The notes beneath the pieces were generated by a model. The model had not been told where the DNA came from. It saw only the letters and a program-made list of their open reading frames with translations, and did not search any database. DNA of 64,000 nt from Clostridia bacterium (GTDB taxonomy: Bacteria; Bacillota_A; Clostridia; Oscillospirales; Acutalibacteraceae): the NCBI GenBank assembly GCA_017456015.1, contig JAFTLL010000004.1, positions 1-64,000 of the forward strand. Reading direction: 5' to 3'. Position numbers and translations under genes: made by a program. This document shows, piece by piece, positions 27,710 to 35,844 of this stretch; positions within the stretch are counted from its first letter, which is position 1; each line of letters opens with the position of its first letter.

Positions 27710-29149
27710 ATGAAAAAGGCATTGATATGGAAACTTCTTGAACGCTTTGGTGTGCAAGGTGTACAGTTTGTTTTGCAAATCGTTTTAGCGCGCATACTCT
27801 CACCAGACGATTACGGCGTTCTTGCCATAATGGTCATTTTCACAACGATTGCAAATGTTTTTATACAAACCGGATTTAATACCGCACTGATTCAAAACAA
27901 GGATGTAACCGAAGAGGATTACTCTACGGTTCTTTGGATAACCTTAGGTATTGCCGGTATTCTTTATGGGGTTATTTTTTTCACCGCTCCCGCGATTGGC
28001 GGTTTTTATTCTAAGCCCGAGTTGATAACGCCGCTTCGTGTCTTGGCGTTAATGCTCTTCCCCGGCGCCCTTAATTCCATTCAGCTTGCAAAAGTAAGCC
28101 GAGAAATGGATTTTAAAAAGGTATTTTACAGCAATGTGGGTGCCATTATCGTATCGGGTGTTGCGGGTATTGCCGTTGCCGTACTCGGCGGCGGACTCTG
28201 GGCGCTTGTAATTCAAACCATGCTGAATATTTTTACTGCAACGGTTGTAATGCTATTCACTGCTAAGATTAAAATTTATTTTAAAATCAATTTTAATCGA
28301 GCAAAAGTGCTTTTTTCTTTTGGATGGAAATTACTCGTTTCAGCAGTTATAGATACCCTTTATCAAAATTTACAAAGCCTTGTAATCGGTAAAAAATATA
28401 ATAGCGAAACACTTGGCTACCATAATCGTGGACTGCAATTCCCTCAATTTTTAATTACAAGCATCAGCGGTGCCATTCAAAGCGTTATGTTGCCGGCATT
28501 ATCTGAAAAACAAGATAAAAAAGATGAACTAAAACATATGATGCGTAATGCGGTGGCGCTCAGCTCCTATGTTATTTTCCCTATGGCCTTAGGACTTGCA
28601 GGCGTAGCGACATCTTTTGTAAAACTGGTTTTGACAGACAAATGGTTGCCCTGCGTTCCGTATTTGCAAATCTATTGCTTTTCTTTTATTTTTTATCCTA
28701 TAAATGCATGTAATTTGCAAGCTATCAATGCAATCGGCCGAAGCGACTGGTTTTTAAAGATTGAGATTATCAAGAAAATATACGGCGTTATTGCGCTGAT
28801 AATTGCCATTTGCTTTTTCGAATCACCTATCGCTATTGCGTTGTCCGCAGTAATTACTACCGTTATCAGTTGTTTTGTAAACGCCGCGCCGAACAAAAAA
28901 TTGATATCCTATTCTTATATGGAACAAATCCAGGATATTTTACCGTCTTTTGTTATTTCGGTCATTATGTTCCTTGCCGTATGGGCTGTTGAATTGTTAG
29001 GACTTGGCGATTTTGTTACCCTTATTCTTCAAATCATTTTGGGTATAGCGTTATATTTGTTGATGTCCATTATCTTCCGTGTAAAACCTTTTGTACAACT
29101 TTTAAGTATTGCGAAAAATTTTAAAACCTCTTTGTTCAAGAACAATTGA
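27710..29149 (+). CDS. Wzx-type polysaccharide flippase (MOP superfamily)
   Basis: A 479-residue membrane protein with about twelve to fourteen spans. The N-terminus (FGVQGVQFVLQIVLARILSPDDYGVLAIMVIF) and the internal TGFNTALIQNKD region are typical of the PST branch of MOP exporters. It should flip undecaprenyl-linked repeat units to the outside, where the Wzy-like protein at 20849 polymerises them. Together they indicate the Wzx/Wzy route rather than an ABC exporter. Confidence 0.88.
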   Translation: MKKALIWKLLERFGVQGVQFVLQIVLARILSPDDYGVLAIMVIFTTIANVFIQTGFNTALIQNKDVTEEDYSTVLWITLGIAGILYGVIFFTAPAIGGFYSKPELITPLRVLALMLFPGALNSIQLAKVSREMDFKKVFYSNVGAIIVSGVAGIAVAVLGGGLWALVIQTMLNIFTATVVMLFTAKIKIYFKINFNRAKVLFSFGWKLLVSAVIDTLYQNLQSLVIGKKYNSETLGYHNRGLQFPQFLITSISGAIQSVMLPALSEKQDKKDELKHMMRNAVALSSYVIFPMALGLAGVATSFVKLVLTDKWLPCVPYLQIYCFSFIFYPINACNLQAINAIGRSDWFLKIEIIKKIYGVIALIIAICFFESPIAIALSAVITTVISCFVNAAPNKKLISYSYMEQIQDILPSFVISVIMFLAVWAVELLGLGDFVTLILQIILGIALYLLMSIIFRVKPFVQLLSIAKNFKTSLFKNN

Positions 29150-29185
29150 ATTTTACAAAAATAATCCGTAAAAGAGTGATGTTTA

Positions 29186-30346
29186 ATGAAAATTTCAAAT
29201 GCTGCAAACGCTGTTGAACCTTCGCTTACACGCAAGTTGTTTAATATGGCAAAAGCATATGACGATGTTATAGACCTTACCTTGGGGGACCCTGACATTG
29301 TGCCTTCTGAAAAAATCCGGGTGGCCGCGTGCGAAGCTATAATGGCAGGCAAAACGAGATATTCTGCGAATGCCGGTATGGCACCGTTAAGAGAAGCAAT
29401 TGCTGAAAACTTTAAAAGTGAATACGGTTTGGACATTGATGCTTTAAACCAAGTCGTTGTTACCGTAGGCGGTATGGAGGCATTATATCTTAGCCTTGCC
29501 TGTATGATAAATCCCGGTGACGAGGTTATCATTCTTGCGCCGTATTATGTGAATTATAAGCAAATGGTTTCTATGTGCTCCGGTGTACCTGTTATCGTAA
29601 ATACCAAAGAGGAAGACGGCTTTTCTGTTTCGGTTGAAATGCTGGAAAAGGTAATTACTGACCGTACCGTGGCTATCATTATAAATACCCCTTGTAACCC
29701 GACCGGCTCTGTGCTTGACCTTACATCATTAGAGGCCATTGCCCAGTTGGCTGAAAAGCATGACATCGCTGTTATTTCAGATGAAGTTTACCGCAGTCTG
29801 ATTTATGACAACGCCGAACACCAAAGTATCGCAAAATTGCCGGGCATGCTTGAACGCACTGTAATCATTGATAGTTTTTCAAAACGCTTTTCTATGACAG
29901 GTTATCGTGTCGGCTATGCCATTGCGCCTGCCGATTTTGCCGCTGCAATGATTAAGCTTCAAGAAAATGTTGCCGCCTGTACCGCTCTCCCCTCGCAATA
30001 TGCCGCCATAGCAGCTTTTGAAAATTGCAGAGAGGATACCTTTATCAAGGATGAATTTCAAAAACGCAGAGATTATATTTATAACGCAATCAATAACATT
30101 AAAGGTTTATCCTGTATAAAACCCAAAGCTACATTTTATTTATTTGTAAACATTAAAGAGACCGGGCTTGATGCGCTTACATTTGCTTATAAACTTTTAG
30201 AAAGCGAGCACGTAGCCGTAGTACCCGGTATCGCCTACGGAGAGGAATATACTGGCTATATTCGAATTGCATACACGATGAAAATCGAAATTCTCGAAGA
30301 AGCCGTAAGCAAAATAAATAAATTCGTTTCAAGCCTTAACAAATAA
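29186..30346 (+). CDS. Class I/II PLP aminotransferase
   Basis: A 386-residue fold-type I aminotransferase of the aspartate aminotransferase superfamily: NPTG at 171-174, Asp199 in ISDEVYR, and the PLP lysine Lys233 in DSFSKRFSMTGYRVG. The specific amino acid is not evident. It lies 36 bases after the flippase in the polysaccharide operon and is followed by an ATP-grasp ligase, GNAT and DegT aminotransferase. It may therefore make an amino acid used to decorate the glycan rather than serve general metabolism; that role is inference. Confidence 0.82.
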   Translation: MKISNAANAVEPSLTRKLFNMAKAYDDVIDLTLGDPDIVPSEKIRVAACEAIMAGKTRYSANAGMAPLREAIAENFKSEYGLDIDALNQVVVTVGGMEALYLSLACMINPGDEVIILAPYYVNYKQMVSMCSGVPVIVNTKEEDGFSVSVEMLEKVITDRTVAIIINTPCNPTGSVLDLTSLEAIAQLAEKHDIAVISDEVYRSLIYDNAEHQSIAKLPGMLERTVIIDSFSKRFSMTGYRVGYAIAPADFAAAMIKLQENVAACTALPSQYAAIAAFENCREDTFIKDEFQKRRDYIYNAINNIKGLSCIKPKATFYLFVNIKETGLDALTFAYKLLESEHVAVVPGIAYGEEYTGYIRIAYTMKIEILEEAVSKINKFVSSLNK

Positions 30347-30364
30347 GTATTTGGAGGTTGCTCT

Positions 30365-31564
30365 ATGAAAAAAATACTAATGCTCGGTGGCTCTATGCAG
30401 CAAATTCCGGCAATTAAGCAAGCAAAGGAAAAAGGATTGTTCACAATAACCTGTGATTACCTTCCGGACAATCCCGGTCACAAGTATTCCGATGCATTTT
30501 ATAATGTAAGCACAACCGATAAAGAGGCCGTATTAAAGCTGGCAAAAGAGCTTGATATTGATGGTATTGTTGCCTATGCTTCTGACCCTGCGGCACCAAC
30601 GGCCGCCTATGTTGCTCAAAAAATGGGATTGCCAGGAAATCCTTACGAAAGCGTTGAAATCCTTACACAAAAGGATTTGTTCCGTGATTTTTTGCAAAAG
30701 CACGGATTTAACACACCTATGGCCTGCGGTTATACCAATTTCGAAGATGCCAACGCCGATATTGAACGGTTTAAGTTTCCGGTAATGGTAAAACCGGTAG
30801 ATTCTTCGGGTAGCAAAGGTGTTGTAAAAATAGAAAGTAAAAATCAGCTCAAAGAAGCTGTTGAAGAAGCATTGTCCTATTCCCGTGCAAAACGAATCGT
30901 TATTGAAGAATTCATTCAAAAAAAGGGATATCAGATTTCAGGTGATGGGTTTTCGGTAAACGGCGAACTTGTATTTACAAGTTATGGCAACGAACTGTAT
31001 AGCGGAAAGGGAACACGTGAATACGTTGCACTTGGAGAATTTTGGCCTTCCCTGCTCTCACCTGATTTAAAGAAAAAGGTAGATAATGAGCTTCAAAAGC
31101 TGATTAAAGCGCTTGGCATGAAAACCTGCGCATACAACATCGAGGTTATATTGGATAAAAACGACGATGTTTATATTCTTGAACTCGGTCCAAGGAATGG
31201 CGGAAGCTATATTCCCCAACTAATAAAATATGCAACCGGTGTAGATTTAATTGACTACACCATTCGCGCGGCAGTAGGCGAGGATTGTTCCGATTTGAAG
31301 CCTGCTGAAACCAACGGTTGTTTTAGCAATTATATGATTTACAGTACCGTATCTGGTAAGTTTGATACACTGTGGTTCAGCGATTCCTTTAAAAAGAACA
31401 ACTTGTTAGATGTTTATTGCACCTATTCTGTCGGCGATGAAGTACACGCATACCAAAATACAACCCATTCCTTAGGCACCATCATCTTTAAAGCAAATAG
31501 CGTTGAAGAAATGATTGAACTGACAAATCATATGGAAAACAATTATAAGGTTATGGTCAAATGA
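30365..31564 (+). CDS. ATP-grasp ligase
   Basis: A 399-residue protein with an N-terminal pre-ATP-grasp domain (ILMLGGSMQQIPAIKQAKE), an ATP-binding core (FPVMVKPVDSSGSKGV near residue 140) and a metal-binding C-terminal strand (VYILELGPRNGGSYIPQ near 275). It resembles the carboxylate-amine ligases related to PurK and CarB, which form amides through acyl phosphates. The position between an aminotransferase and a GNAT/DegT pair suggests that it links an amino acid or other acid to an amino sugar. The substrate is unknown. It overlaps the next gene by four bases. Confidence 0.8.
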   Translation: MKKILMLGGSMQQIPAIKQAKEKGLFTITCDYLPDNPGHKYSDAFYNVSTTDKEAVLKLAKELDIDGIVAYASDPAAPTAAYVAQKMGLPGNPYESVEILTQKDLFRDFLQKHGFNTPMACGYTNFEDANADIERFKFPVMVKPVDSSGSKGVVKIESKNQLKEAVEEALSYSRAKRIVIEEFIQKKGYQISGDGFSVNGELVFTSYGNELYSGKGTREYVALGEFWPSLLSPDLKKKVDNELQKLIKALGMKTCAYNIEVILDKNDDVYILELGPRNGGSYIPQLIKYATGVDLIDYTIRAAVGEDCSDLKPAETNGCFSNYMIYSTVSGKFDTLWFSDSFKKNNLLDVYCTYSVGDEVHAYQNTTHSLGTIIFKANSVEEMIELTNHMENNYKVMVK

Positions 31565-32016
31565 GAGAGCTTATAAAAATAACCGATAAAAATGAAATTC
31601 TAAAATATTTGTATGAGTTTTCGGACGTTTTTCCCCATCTTTGTGAAAAAATCAAAAGTATGGAGGACTTTTCCGAAAAATTGAGTAAATTTTCGAATTT
31701 CTATATAGCCGCAGAAGACCGAATTGCGCTCGGCATTGCTGTGTTTTATTCTAACAATAAGATAGAAAAAAACGCTTATATTACCTTATTCGGATTAAAG
31801 GAAAGTGCAAGAAAAAAGGGGTTAAGCGAATGGATGCTCAGGCAATGTGAAGCACTTTCGAAAAAAGACGATATGAAAAAAATATCCTTAGAGGTCGACT
31901 GTGACAACACTACGGCTATTGCCTTTTATAAAAAGAATGGATACGCTATTAGCGGTCAATCTCAGCGAAACAGTATGTATATGTATAAAATAATAGGAGA
32001 AAATCATGATGATTAA
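31561..32016 (+). CDS. GNAT-family acyltransferase
   Basis: A 151-residue single-domain GNAT protein. The acyl-CoA pyrophosphate loop is degenerate but recognisable (ESARKKGLSEWMLRQCE near 79-95), followed by the strand-helix typical of the fold (ISLEVDCDNTTAIAFYKKNGYAISG). In this operon it probably N-acylates the amine introduced by the DegT aminotransferase that follows, as small acyltransferases do in other 4-amino-sugar pathways. It overlaps the ATP-grasp gene by four bases and the DegT gene by eleven. Confidence 0.75.
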   Translation: MRELIKITDKNEILKYLYEFSDVFPHLCEKIKSMEDFSEKLSKFSNFYIAAEDRIALGIAVFYSNNKIEKNAYITLFGLKESARKKGLSEWMLRQCEALSKKDDMKKISLEVDCDNTTAIAFYKKNGYAISGQSQRNSMYMYKIIGENHDD

Positions 32017-33106
32017 TGTTACCCGTTCATCAATGCCTGATTTTGCGGAATATTGCGAGGAGATAAAAGAGCTTTGGGAAAGCCATTGGCTGACAAACAT
32101 GGGTGTAAAGCATAAGCAACTCCAAGCTGCGCTTGCATCCTATCTTGACACACCCCATGTTGTCCTTTACACAAACGGGCATCTGGCGCTTGAAAATGTT
32201 ATTGCAGCATTTGATTTTCCAAAAGGAAGCGAGATTATCACCACACCTTTCACCTTTGCTTCAACAACCCATGCGATTGTAAGAAACGGGTTGGTTCCGG
32301 TATTTTGTGATATAAACGATGTGGATTATACCATAGATGTAACAAAACTTGAAGCGCTTATAACCGAAAAGACTTGCGCTATACTTCCGGTTCATGTTTA
32401 CGGTAATATTTGCAATGTAACAGAAATCGAAAGAATCGCCCAAAAATACAATCTTAAAGTGATTTACGATGCGGCGCACGCTTTCGGCGTATCACTAAGC
32501 GGCACGAATGTGGCGAATTTCGGTGATGCTTCTATGTTTAGCTTTCACGCGACAAAGGTATTTAATACAATAGAAGGCGGCGCGGTTACTTTTGCAGACG
32601 ATTCCTTTGTTCAACTGTTGAACGACCTTAAAAATTTTGGAATCAGAGGAGCCGGGGAGATTGCTTTTGTCGGCGGAAACGCAAAAATGAGCGAATTCCA
32701 AGCTGCGATGGGTATTTGCAATCTTCGCCACATTGATGGAGAAATCGAAAAACGAAAAGCCGTTGTTGCACATTACCGAAACAGACTCATAGGTATTGAT
32801 GGCATAAAACTATGCGCACCGCAGGATGGTGTTGTTTCAAATTATGCTTACTTCCCTGTTGTCTTTGACGGTTTTAAGTACACGCGTGATGAAGTGGCGG
32901 CTTGTCTTGGAAATGAAAACATTATAGCAAGAAAGTATTTTTATCCTCTTGTGAATGAATACACCTGCTATAAGGAATTACATACCGCCGATGTTACAAA
33001 AACACCCATCGCTAAACATATAGCCGATAGGGTTTTAACCCTGCCCCTTTATGCAGATTTAAGTATGGAAGATGTCGACAAAATTTGTGATTTGGTTCTG
33101 GGATAA
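32006..33106 (+). CDS. DegT/DnrJ/EryC1 sugar aminotransferase (VioA/DesI-like)
   Basis: A 366-residue PLP enzyme of the sugar-nucleotide aminotransferase family, with Lys184 in SFHATKVFNTIEGG and Asp155 in IYDAAHAFG. The SFHATK-FNT-EGG pattern resembles enzymes such as VioA and DesI that aminate C4 of dTDP-4-keto-6-deoxyglucose. That substrate is made by RfbB in this operon, so dTDP-4-amino-4,6-dideoxyglucose is a reasonable product, but the position of amination is inference. It is the last gene of the operon, with AGGAG ahead of two adjacent ATGs (32006, 32009). Confidence 0.83.
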   Translation: MMINVTRSSMPDFAEYCEEIKELWESHWLTNMGVKHKQLQAALASYLDTPHVVLYTNGHLALENVIAAFDFPKGSEIITTPFTFASTTHAIVRNGLVPVFCDINDVDYTIDVTKLEALITEKTCAILPVHVYGNICNVTEIERIAQKYNLKVIYDAAHAFGVSLSGTNVANFGDASMFSFHATKVFNTIEGGAVTFADDSFVQLLNDLKNFGIRGAGEIAFVGGNAKMSEFQAAMGICNLRHIDGEIEKRKAVVAHYRNRLIGIDGIKLCAPQDGVVSNYAYFPVVFDGFKYTRDEVAACLGNENIIARKYFYPLVNEYTCYKELHTADVTKTPIAKHIADRVLTLPLYADLSMEDVDKICDLVLG

Positions 33107-33145
33107 AAACAACAGCGGCGTGGGTTCCCACGCCGCTGTTGTTTT
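33106..33145. terminator. Bidirectional terminator
   Basis: A perfect stem of about 18 pairs (33106-33123 with 33128-33145) with a four-base loop, flanked by A and T runs. It ends the polysaccharide operon on the plus strand and the ferredoxin-like gene on the minus strand. Confidence 0.92.
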
Positions 33146-33846
33146 TAATCTAATATTCTTCCGTCCGTAGAGATGGTAACAACACGCCACGGAATAAATT
33201 TTCCGCTTGCTTGCAGTGCTCGCTTCGCGGCATTTTCAATACCGCCGCAGCAAGGTACTTCCATTCGAACAATCGCAGCACTTTTAATATTGTTATTTGA
33301 AATTATGGCCGTAAGCTTATCGGCATAATCGACCTCATCTAATTTCGGGCAACCGATTAATGTGATATGATTGCGTATAAATTCATTATGAAAATTTCCG
33401 TACGCATAGGCCGTACAGTCTGCGGCAATCAACAAGTTTGCACCCTCAAAATACGGCGCATTCACAGGCACCAATTTGATTTGAACAGGCCATTGCGAAA
33501 GTTCGCTTTGAGAAGTTACCGCAGGTTGCGTAGGTGAATCGCAGGCTTGTCTCTGAATGGCTTTTGAATTTGTTCCGGGGCAGCCGCAAGGAAGTGTCCC
33601 GGCTGTCTTTTTCTGTTTGGCCGCAAGAACTGCCGCTTCGTTATAAGCAGGTGCTTCTCTTTCCTCAAAGGTTATGGCATCGGTTGGACAAGCAGGCAAG
33701 CAATCACCTAACCCGTCACAATAATCCTCACGGGTCAGCTTTGCCTTACCATTTATCATTTCGATTGCGCCCTCATGGCAAGCGGCGGCACAAGCGCCGC
33801 AACCGTTGCATTTTTCTTCATCTATTTTAATGATTTTTCGAATCAT
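33145..33846 (-). CDS. 4Fe-4S dicluster-domain protein
   Basis: A 233-residue iron-sulfur protein. The N-terminal ferredoxin part has Cys13, Cys16, Cys19 and Cys23 (CNGCGACAAACHEGA) and a second set Cys43, Cys49 and Cys53 (YCDGLGDCLPACPTDA). A linker with CGCPG follows, then a C-terminal domain with ADCTAYAYGNFH, IGCPKLDE and PCCGGIENAAKRAL. Such proteins are common in strict anaerobes, often near hybrid-cluster or redox-stress genes; the exact role is unknown. AGGAG precedes the ATG. It is divergent from the Crp/Fnr gene at 33935 and probably under its control. Confidence 0.85.
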   Translation of the reverse strand: MIRKIIKIDEEKCNGCGACAAACHEGAIEMINGKAKLTREDYCDGLGDCLPACPTDAITFEEREAPAYNEAAVLAAKQKKTAGTLPCGCPGTNSKAIQRQACDSPTQPAVTSQSELSQWPVQIKLVPVNAPYFEGANLLIAADCTAYAYGNFHNEFIRNHITLIGCPKLDEVDYADKLTAIISNNNIKSAAIVRMEVPCCGGIENAAKRALQASGKFIPWRVVTISTDGRILD

Positions 33847-33877
33847 AATGTTTCTCCTCTCTTGATTTTATGCTTTA

Positions 33878-33919
33878 ATTATATTACAATAAACTAAAAA
33901 TTTCGGTTGTTTTTACAAC
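33878..33919 (-). promoter_or_regulatory. FNR-like operator and -10 element of the 4Fe-4S gene
   Basis: GTTGT (33906-33910), four bases, ACAAC (33915-33919) form a 5-4-5 dyad, the geometry of FNR-type sites. The minus strand has TATAAT at 33883-33878, which places the dyad centre about 41 bases upstream of the expected start, the classic class II activator position. The bases where a -35 would lie (CCGAAA) do not match consensus. The dyad also lies 15 bases before the regulator's own ATG. Confidence 0.5.
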
Positions 33920-33934
33920 GAAAAAGAGGTTTTT

Positions 33935-34606
33935 ATGAAAAAATATATTTCAGTTCTTAAACAAACCAAGCTTTTTTCAGGAGTCAGTGAAAAAGAAACA
34001 GAAGCTATGCTCGGTTGTTTAGACGCAAAGCTTAAAAGATATAAAAAGGGTGAATATATTTTCAGACAAGGCCAATTTTTAGAAAATATATCAATTTTGG
34101 TTAAAGGAAGCATTCTTATCCAATCCGAAGATTATTGGGGAAATCGAAGCATTGTTAACCATATCGGTGTAGGCGATATGGTCGGCGAAGCCTATGCAGG
34201 CGCCGATAATGTCCCCATTTTAAATGATGTTGTGGCAATGGAAGACTGTGATGTTGTTTTCTTTAATATCAATAAATTGCTGACAACCTGCTCCGCCACC
34301 TGCTGTTTTCATTCAAAGGTAGTACAAAATATGTTTTATACCGTTTCAGAAAAAAACAGGAAGCTTGTTCAAAAGCTGGGACATATTTCAAAGCGCTCCA
34401 CCCGAGAAAAATTGATTTCCTATTTGTCCGAAGAAGCAAAAAAACAAAACAGCAGTCATATCACCATTCCGTTCAATCGCCAACAGTTAGCAGACTTTCT
34501 TTCGGTAGACAGAAGCGCTATGTCAAATGAACTGTGCAAAATGCAAAACGAAGGTTTGTTGAACTTTAAAAAAAATCAATTCCAACTGATTCAAACCGAA
34601 AAATAA
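33935..34606 (+). CDS. Crp/Fnr-family transcriptional regulator
   Basis: A 223-residue regulator with an N-terminal sensor barrel (KGEYIFRQGQFLENISILVKG near 36-56) and a C-terminal winged helix (FNRQQLADFLSVDRSAMSNELCKM near 182-205). There is no Fnr-type N-terminal cysteine quartet, although Cys residues near 18, 109, 115 and 117 exist. It resembles clostridial regulators paired with ferredoxin-like or Hcp genes and may sense redox or nitrosative stress; that is inference. A 5-4-5 dyad between the two divergent genes is the likely binding site. Confidence 0.83.
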   Translation: MKKYISVLKQTKLFSGVSEKETEAMLGCLDAKLKRYKKGEYIFRQGQFLENISILVKGSILIQSEDYWGNRSIVNHIGVGDMVGEAYAGADNVPILNDVVAMEDCDVVFFNINKLLTTCSATCCFHSKVVQNMFYTVSEKNRKLVQKLGHISKRSTREKLISYLSEEAKKQNSSHITIPFNRQQLADFLSVDRSAMSNELCKMQNEGLLNFKKNQFQLIQTEK

Positions 34607-34664
34607 ATTGTATTTTTAGTAAATAATGCCTTCGTACTTTAACATAAACAAATCAAAATGCAAA

Positions 34665-34800
34665 TTCACACAGTATAAATCTCCTCTACTTACAGATAAT
34701 CGTATCACGATTTGAATAAAAAGAGGATTTATAAGGACAATTGTCCGTCGTGTTGATGAATGAGTTATAAAAACACAAAAGCCGCTTAGAGTCATATAAA
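34665..34800 (+). repeat. spoVT leader/start remnant, copy C
   Basis: The stretch aligns with the leader of intact spoVT (41824-41900). It shares CACAGTATAAAT at 34669-34680, then ACAGATAAT..TATCACGATTTGA, then AGAGGATTTATA. The start codon is lost; the frame resumes as IVRRVDE followed by a stop, matching IVRRIDD of SpoVT. The leader keeps an inverted repeat (AAATC-CCTCT with AGAGGATTT) and an inner hairpin AATCGT-ATC-ACGATT. It is a decayed copy, one of four in 8 kb. Confidence 0.72.
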
Positions 34801-34817
34801 TAGTCCGCTTTTGTTTT
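34776..34817 (+). terminator. Possible terminator of the Crp/Fnr transcript
   Basis: CAAAAGC at 34776-34782 pairs with GCTTTTG at 34807-34813 across a 24-base loop, followed by TTTT. The long loop makes it weak, and it overlaps the decayed copy C. Confidence 0.35.
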
Positions 34818-34871
34818 ATAGTCATCACGATAGAATGTGTCTGAAAAATATTATATAGTTTCTCCTGTATA

Positions 34872-34908
34872 GAAAAACGGTGGCATAGCCTTTTGGGCTT
34901 GCCACCGT
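34872..34908 (-). terminator. Terminator of the SDR gene
   Basis: On the minus strand, ACGGTGGCA (34908-34900) pairs with 34885-34877 and is followed by TTTTT at 34876-34872. An inner AGCC/GGCT pairing extends it. Confidence 0.85.
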
Positions 34909-34913
34909 AATCT

Positions 34914-35729
34914 TTATTTAAACTGTTTGCCGATTACACTCCCGCCGTCACACAGGATATCTACACCTGCAAGATAACCGTTGCGCTCATCCGCAACCGT
35001 TGCGATAGCATATCCTAACTCTTCGGGAGTGCCCATACGATTTTCTGCGGTAGTTTTCAACAAGCTGCCGCCCTCTTCCGCTTCCATTTTACCCATGTCG
35101 GTGGCGATGAGTCCGGGGCTCAGTGAAACTACACGAATCTTCTTTTTTCCGTACTCAAAGGCACATTTAGCCGCGTACCATATTACAAACTTTTTCGACA
35201 GCCCGTATGCCAGTCCGGATGATTTGTACTCATCCTTAATCATCTTGCTCATTCTAAGCGATTTTTTCAGGAACAATGCCTCATCCGTTTCGGCAAGGGC
35301 AAAGGTTTTCTTGTTAGAAAGAAAGTTCGGCAAAATGTAGGCGGAATTGGAAGACACATCAACAATAACGCTTCCTTCGGACATGAGCTTAGAAAATTCC
35401 TGATTGACATAGACGGTGCCCAATGCATTAACGCGCATAATCTGCTCGGGCTTTGCCATTGCAGGCGACAAACCCGCGGAATGAATCACATTTTTAATTT
35501 CGCCAAGACTTGCGGCGTATTCGGTTAACGATTTGACCTGTTCGCGTTTGGAGGTGTCACAGGTTTTGGCATATGCCTCATAGCCCAACGCTTCCAGTTC
35601 TTTTACTGCTTTTTCAAGTTTTGATAAGGTTCTACCGGCAACAACAATAATTTTATCCTTCGGCATAAATTTGGCGGCCGCAAGCCCCATACCGCTACCT
35701 CCGCCTGTAATCACACATACGTTTTTCAT
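34914..35729 (-). CDS. SDR-family NAD(P)-dependent oxidoreductase
   Basis: A 271-residue short-chain dehydrogenase with the cofactor motif TGGGSGMG at residues 8-15, a variant of the usual NAG motif (HSAGLSPA), SSNSAY as the serine region, and the catalytic YGLSKK. The C-terminal GYLAGVDILCDGGS is standard. The substrate is unknown. The 40-residue insert before the catalytic Tyr (ALAETDEALFLKKSLRM) is longer than in minimal SDRs. It is monocistronic, with its own promoter and terminator. Confidence 0.87.
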   Translation of the reverse strand: MKNVCVITGGGSGMGLAAAKFMPKDKIIVVAGRTLSKLEKAVKELEALGYEAYAKTCDTSKREQVKSLTEYAASLGEIKNVIHSAGLSPAMAKPEQIMRVNALGTVYVNQEFSKLMSEGSVIVDVSSNSAYILPNFLSNKKTFALAETDEALFLKKSLRMSKMIKDEYKSSGLAYGLSKKFVIWYAAKCAFEYGKKKIRVVSLSPGLIATDMGKMEAEEGGSLLKTTAENRMGTPEELGYAIATVADERNGYLAGVDILCDGGSVIGKQFK

Positions 35730-35760
35730 AATGTTCCTTCTCCTTCAACTTGTTTTTAGA

Positions 35761-35789
35761 ATTATAACATTCGTTGTAAGAAAGTTCAA
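35761..35789 (-). promoter_or_regulatory. Sigma-A promoter of the SDR gene
   Basis: On the minus strand: TTGAAC at 35789-35784, 17 bases, TATAAT at 35766-35761. Confidence 0.7.
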
Positions 35790-35844
35790 GCAAATTAAGG
35801 CGGAAAACTACATTGTTCCTAAAAGCATAAATTAACCGATGATT

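Larger units (their letters stand above)
34607..34913. other. Gene-free stretch holding spoVT-leader copy C and two hairpins
   Basis: No intact gene is seen. The stretch contains the decayed spoVT-start repeat (34665-34800), a weak plus-strand terminator-like hairpin and the strong minus-strand terminator of the SDR gene. Confidence 0.6.

Noticed and set aside
34616..34828. Minus-strand 70-codon frame in the repeat region
   Set aside because: It is the complement of the decayed spoVT-start copy C and lacks a ribosome site.
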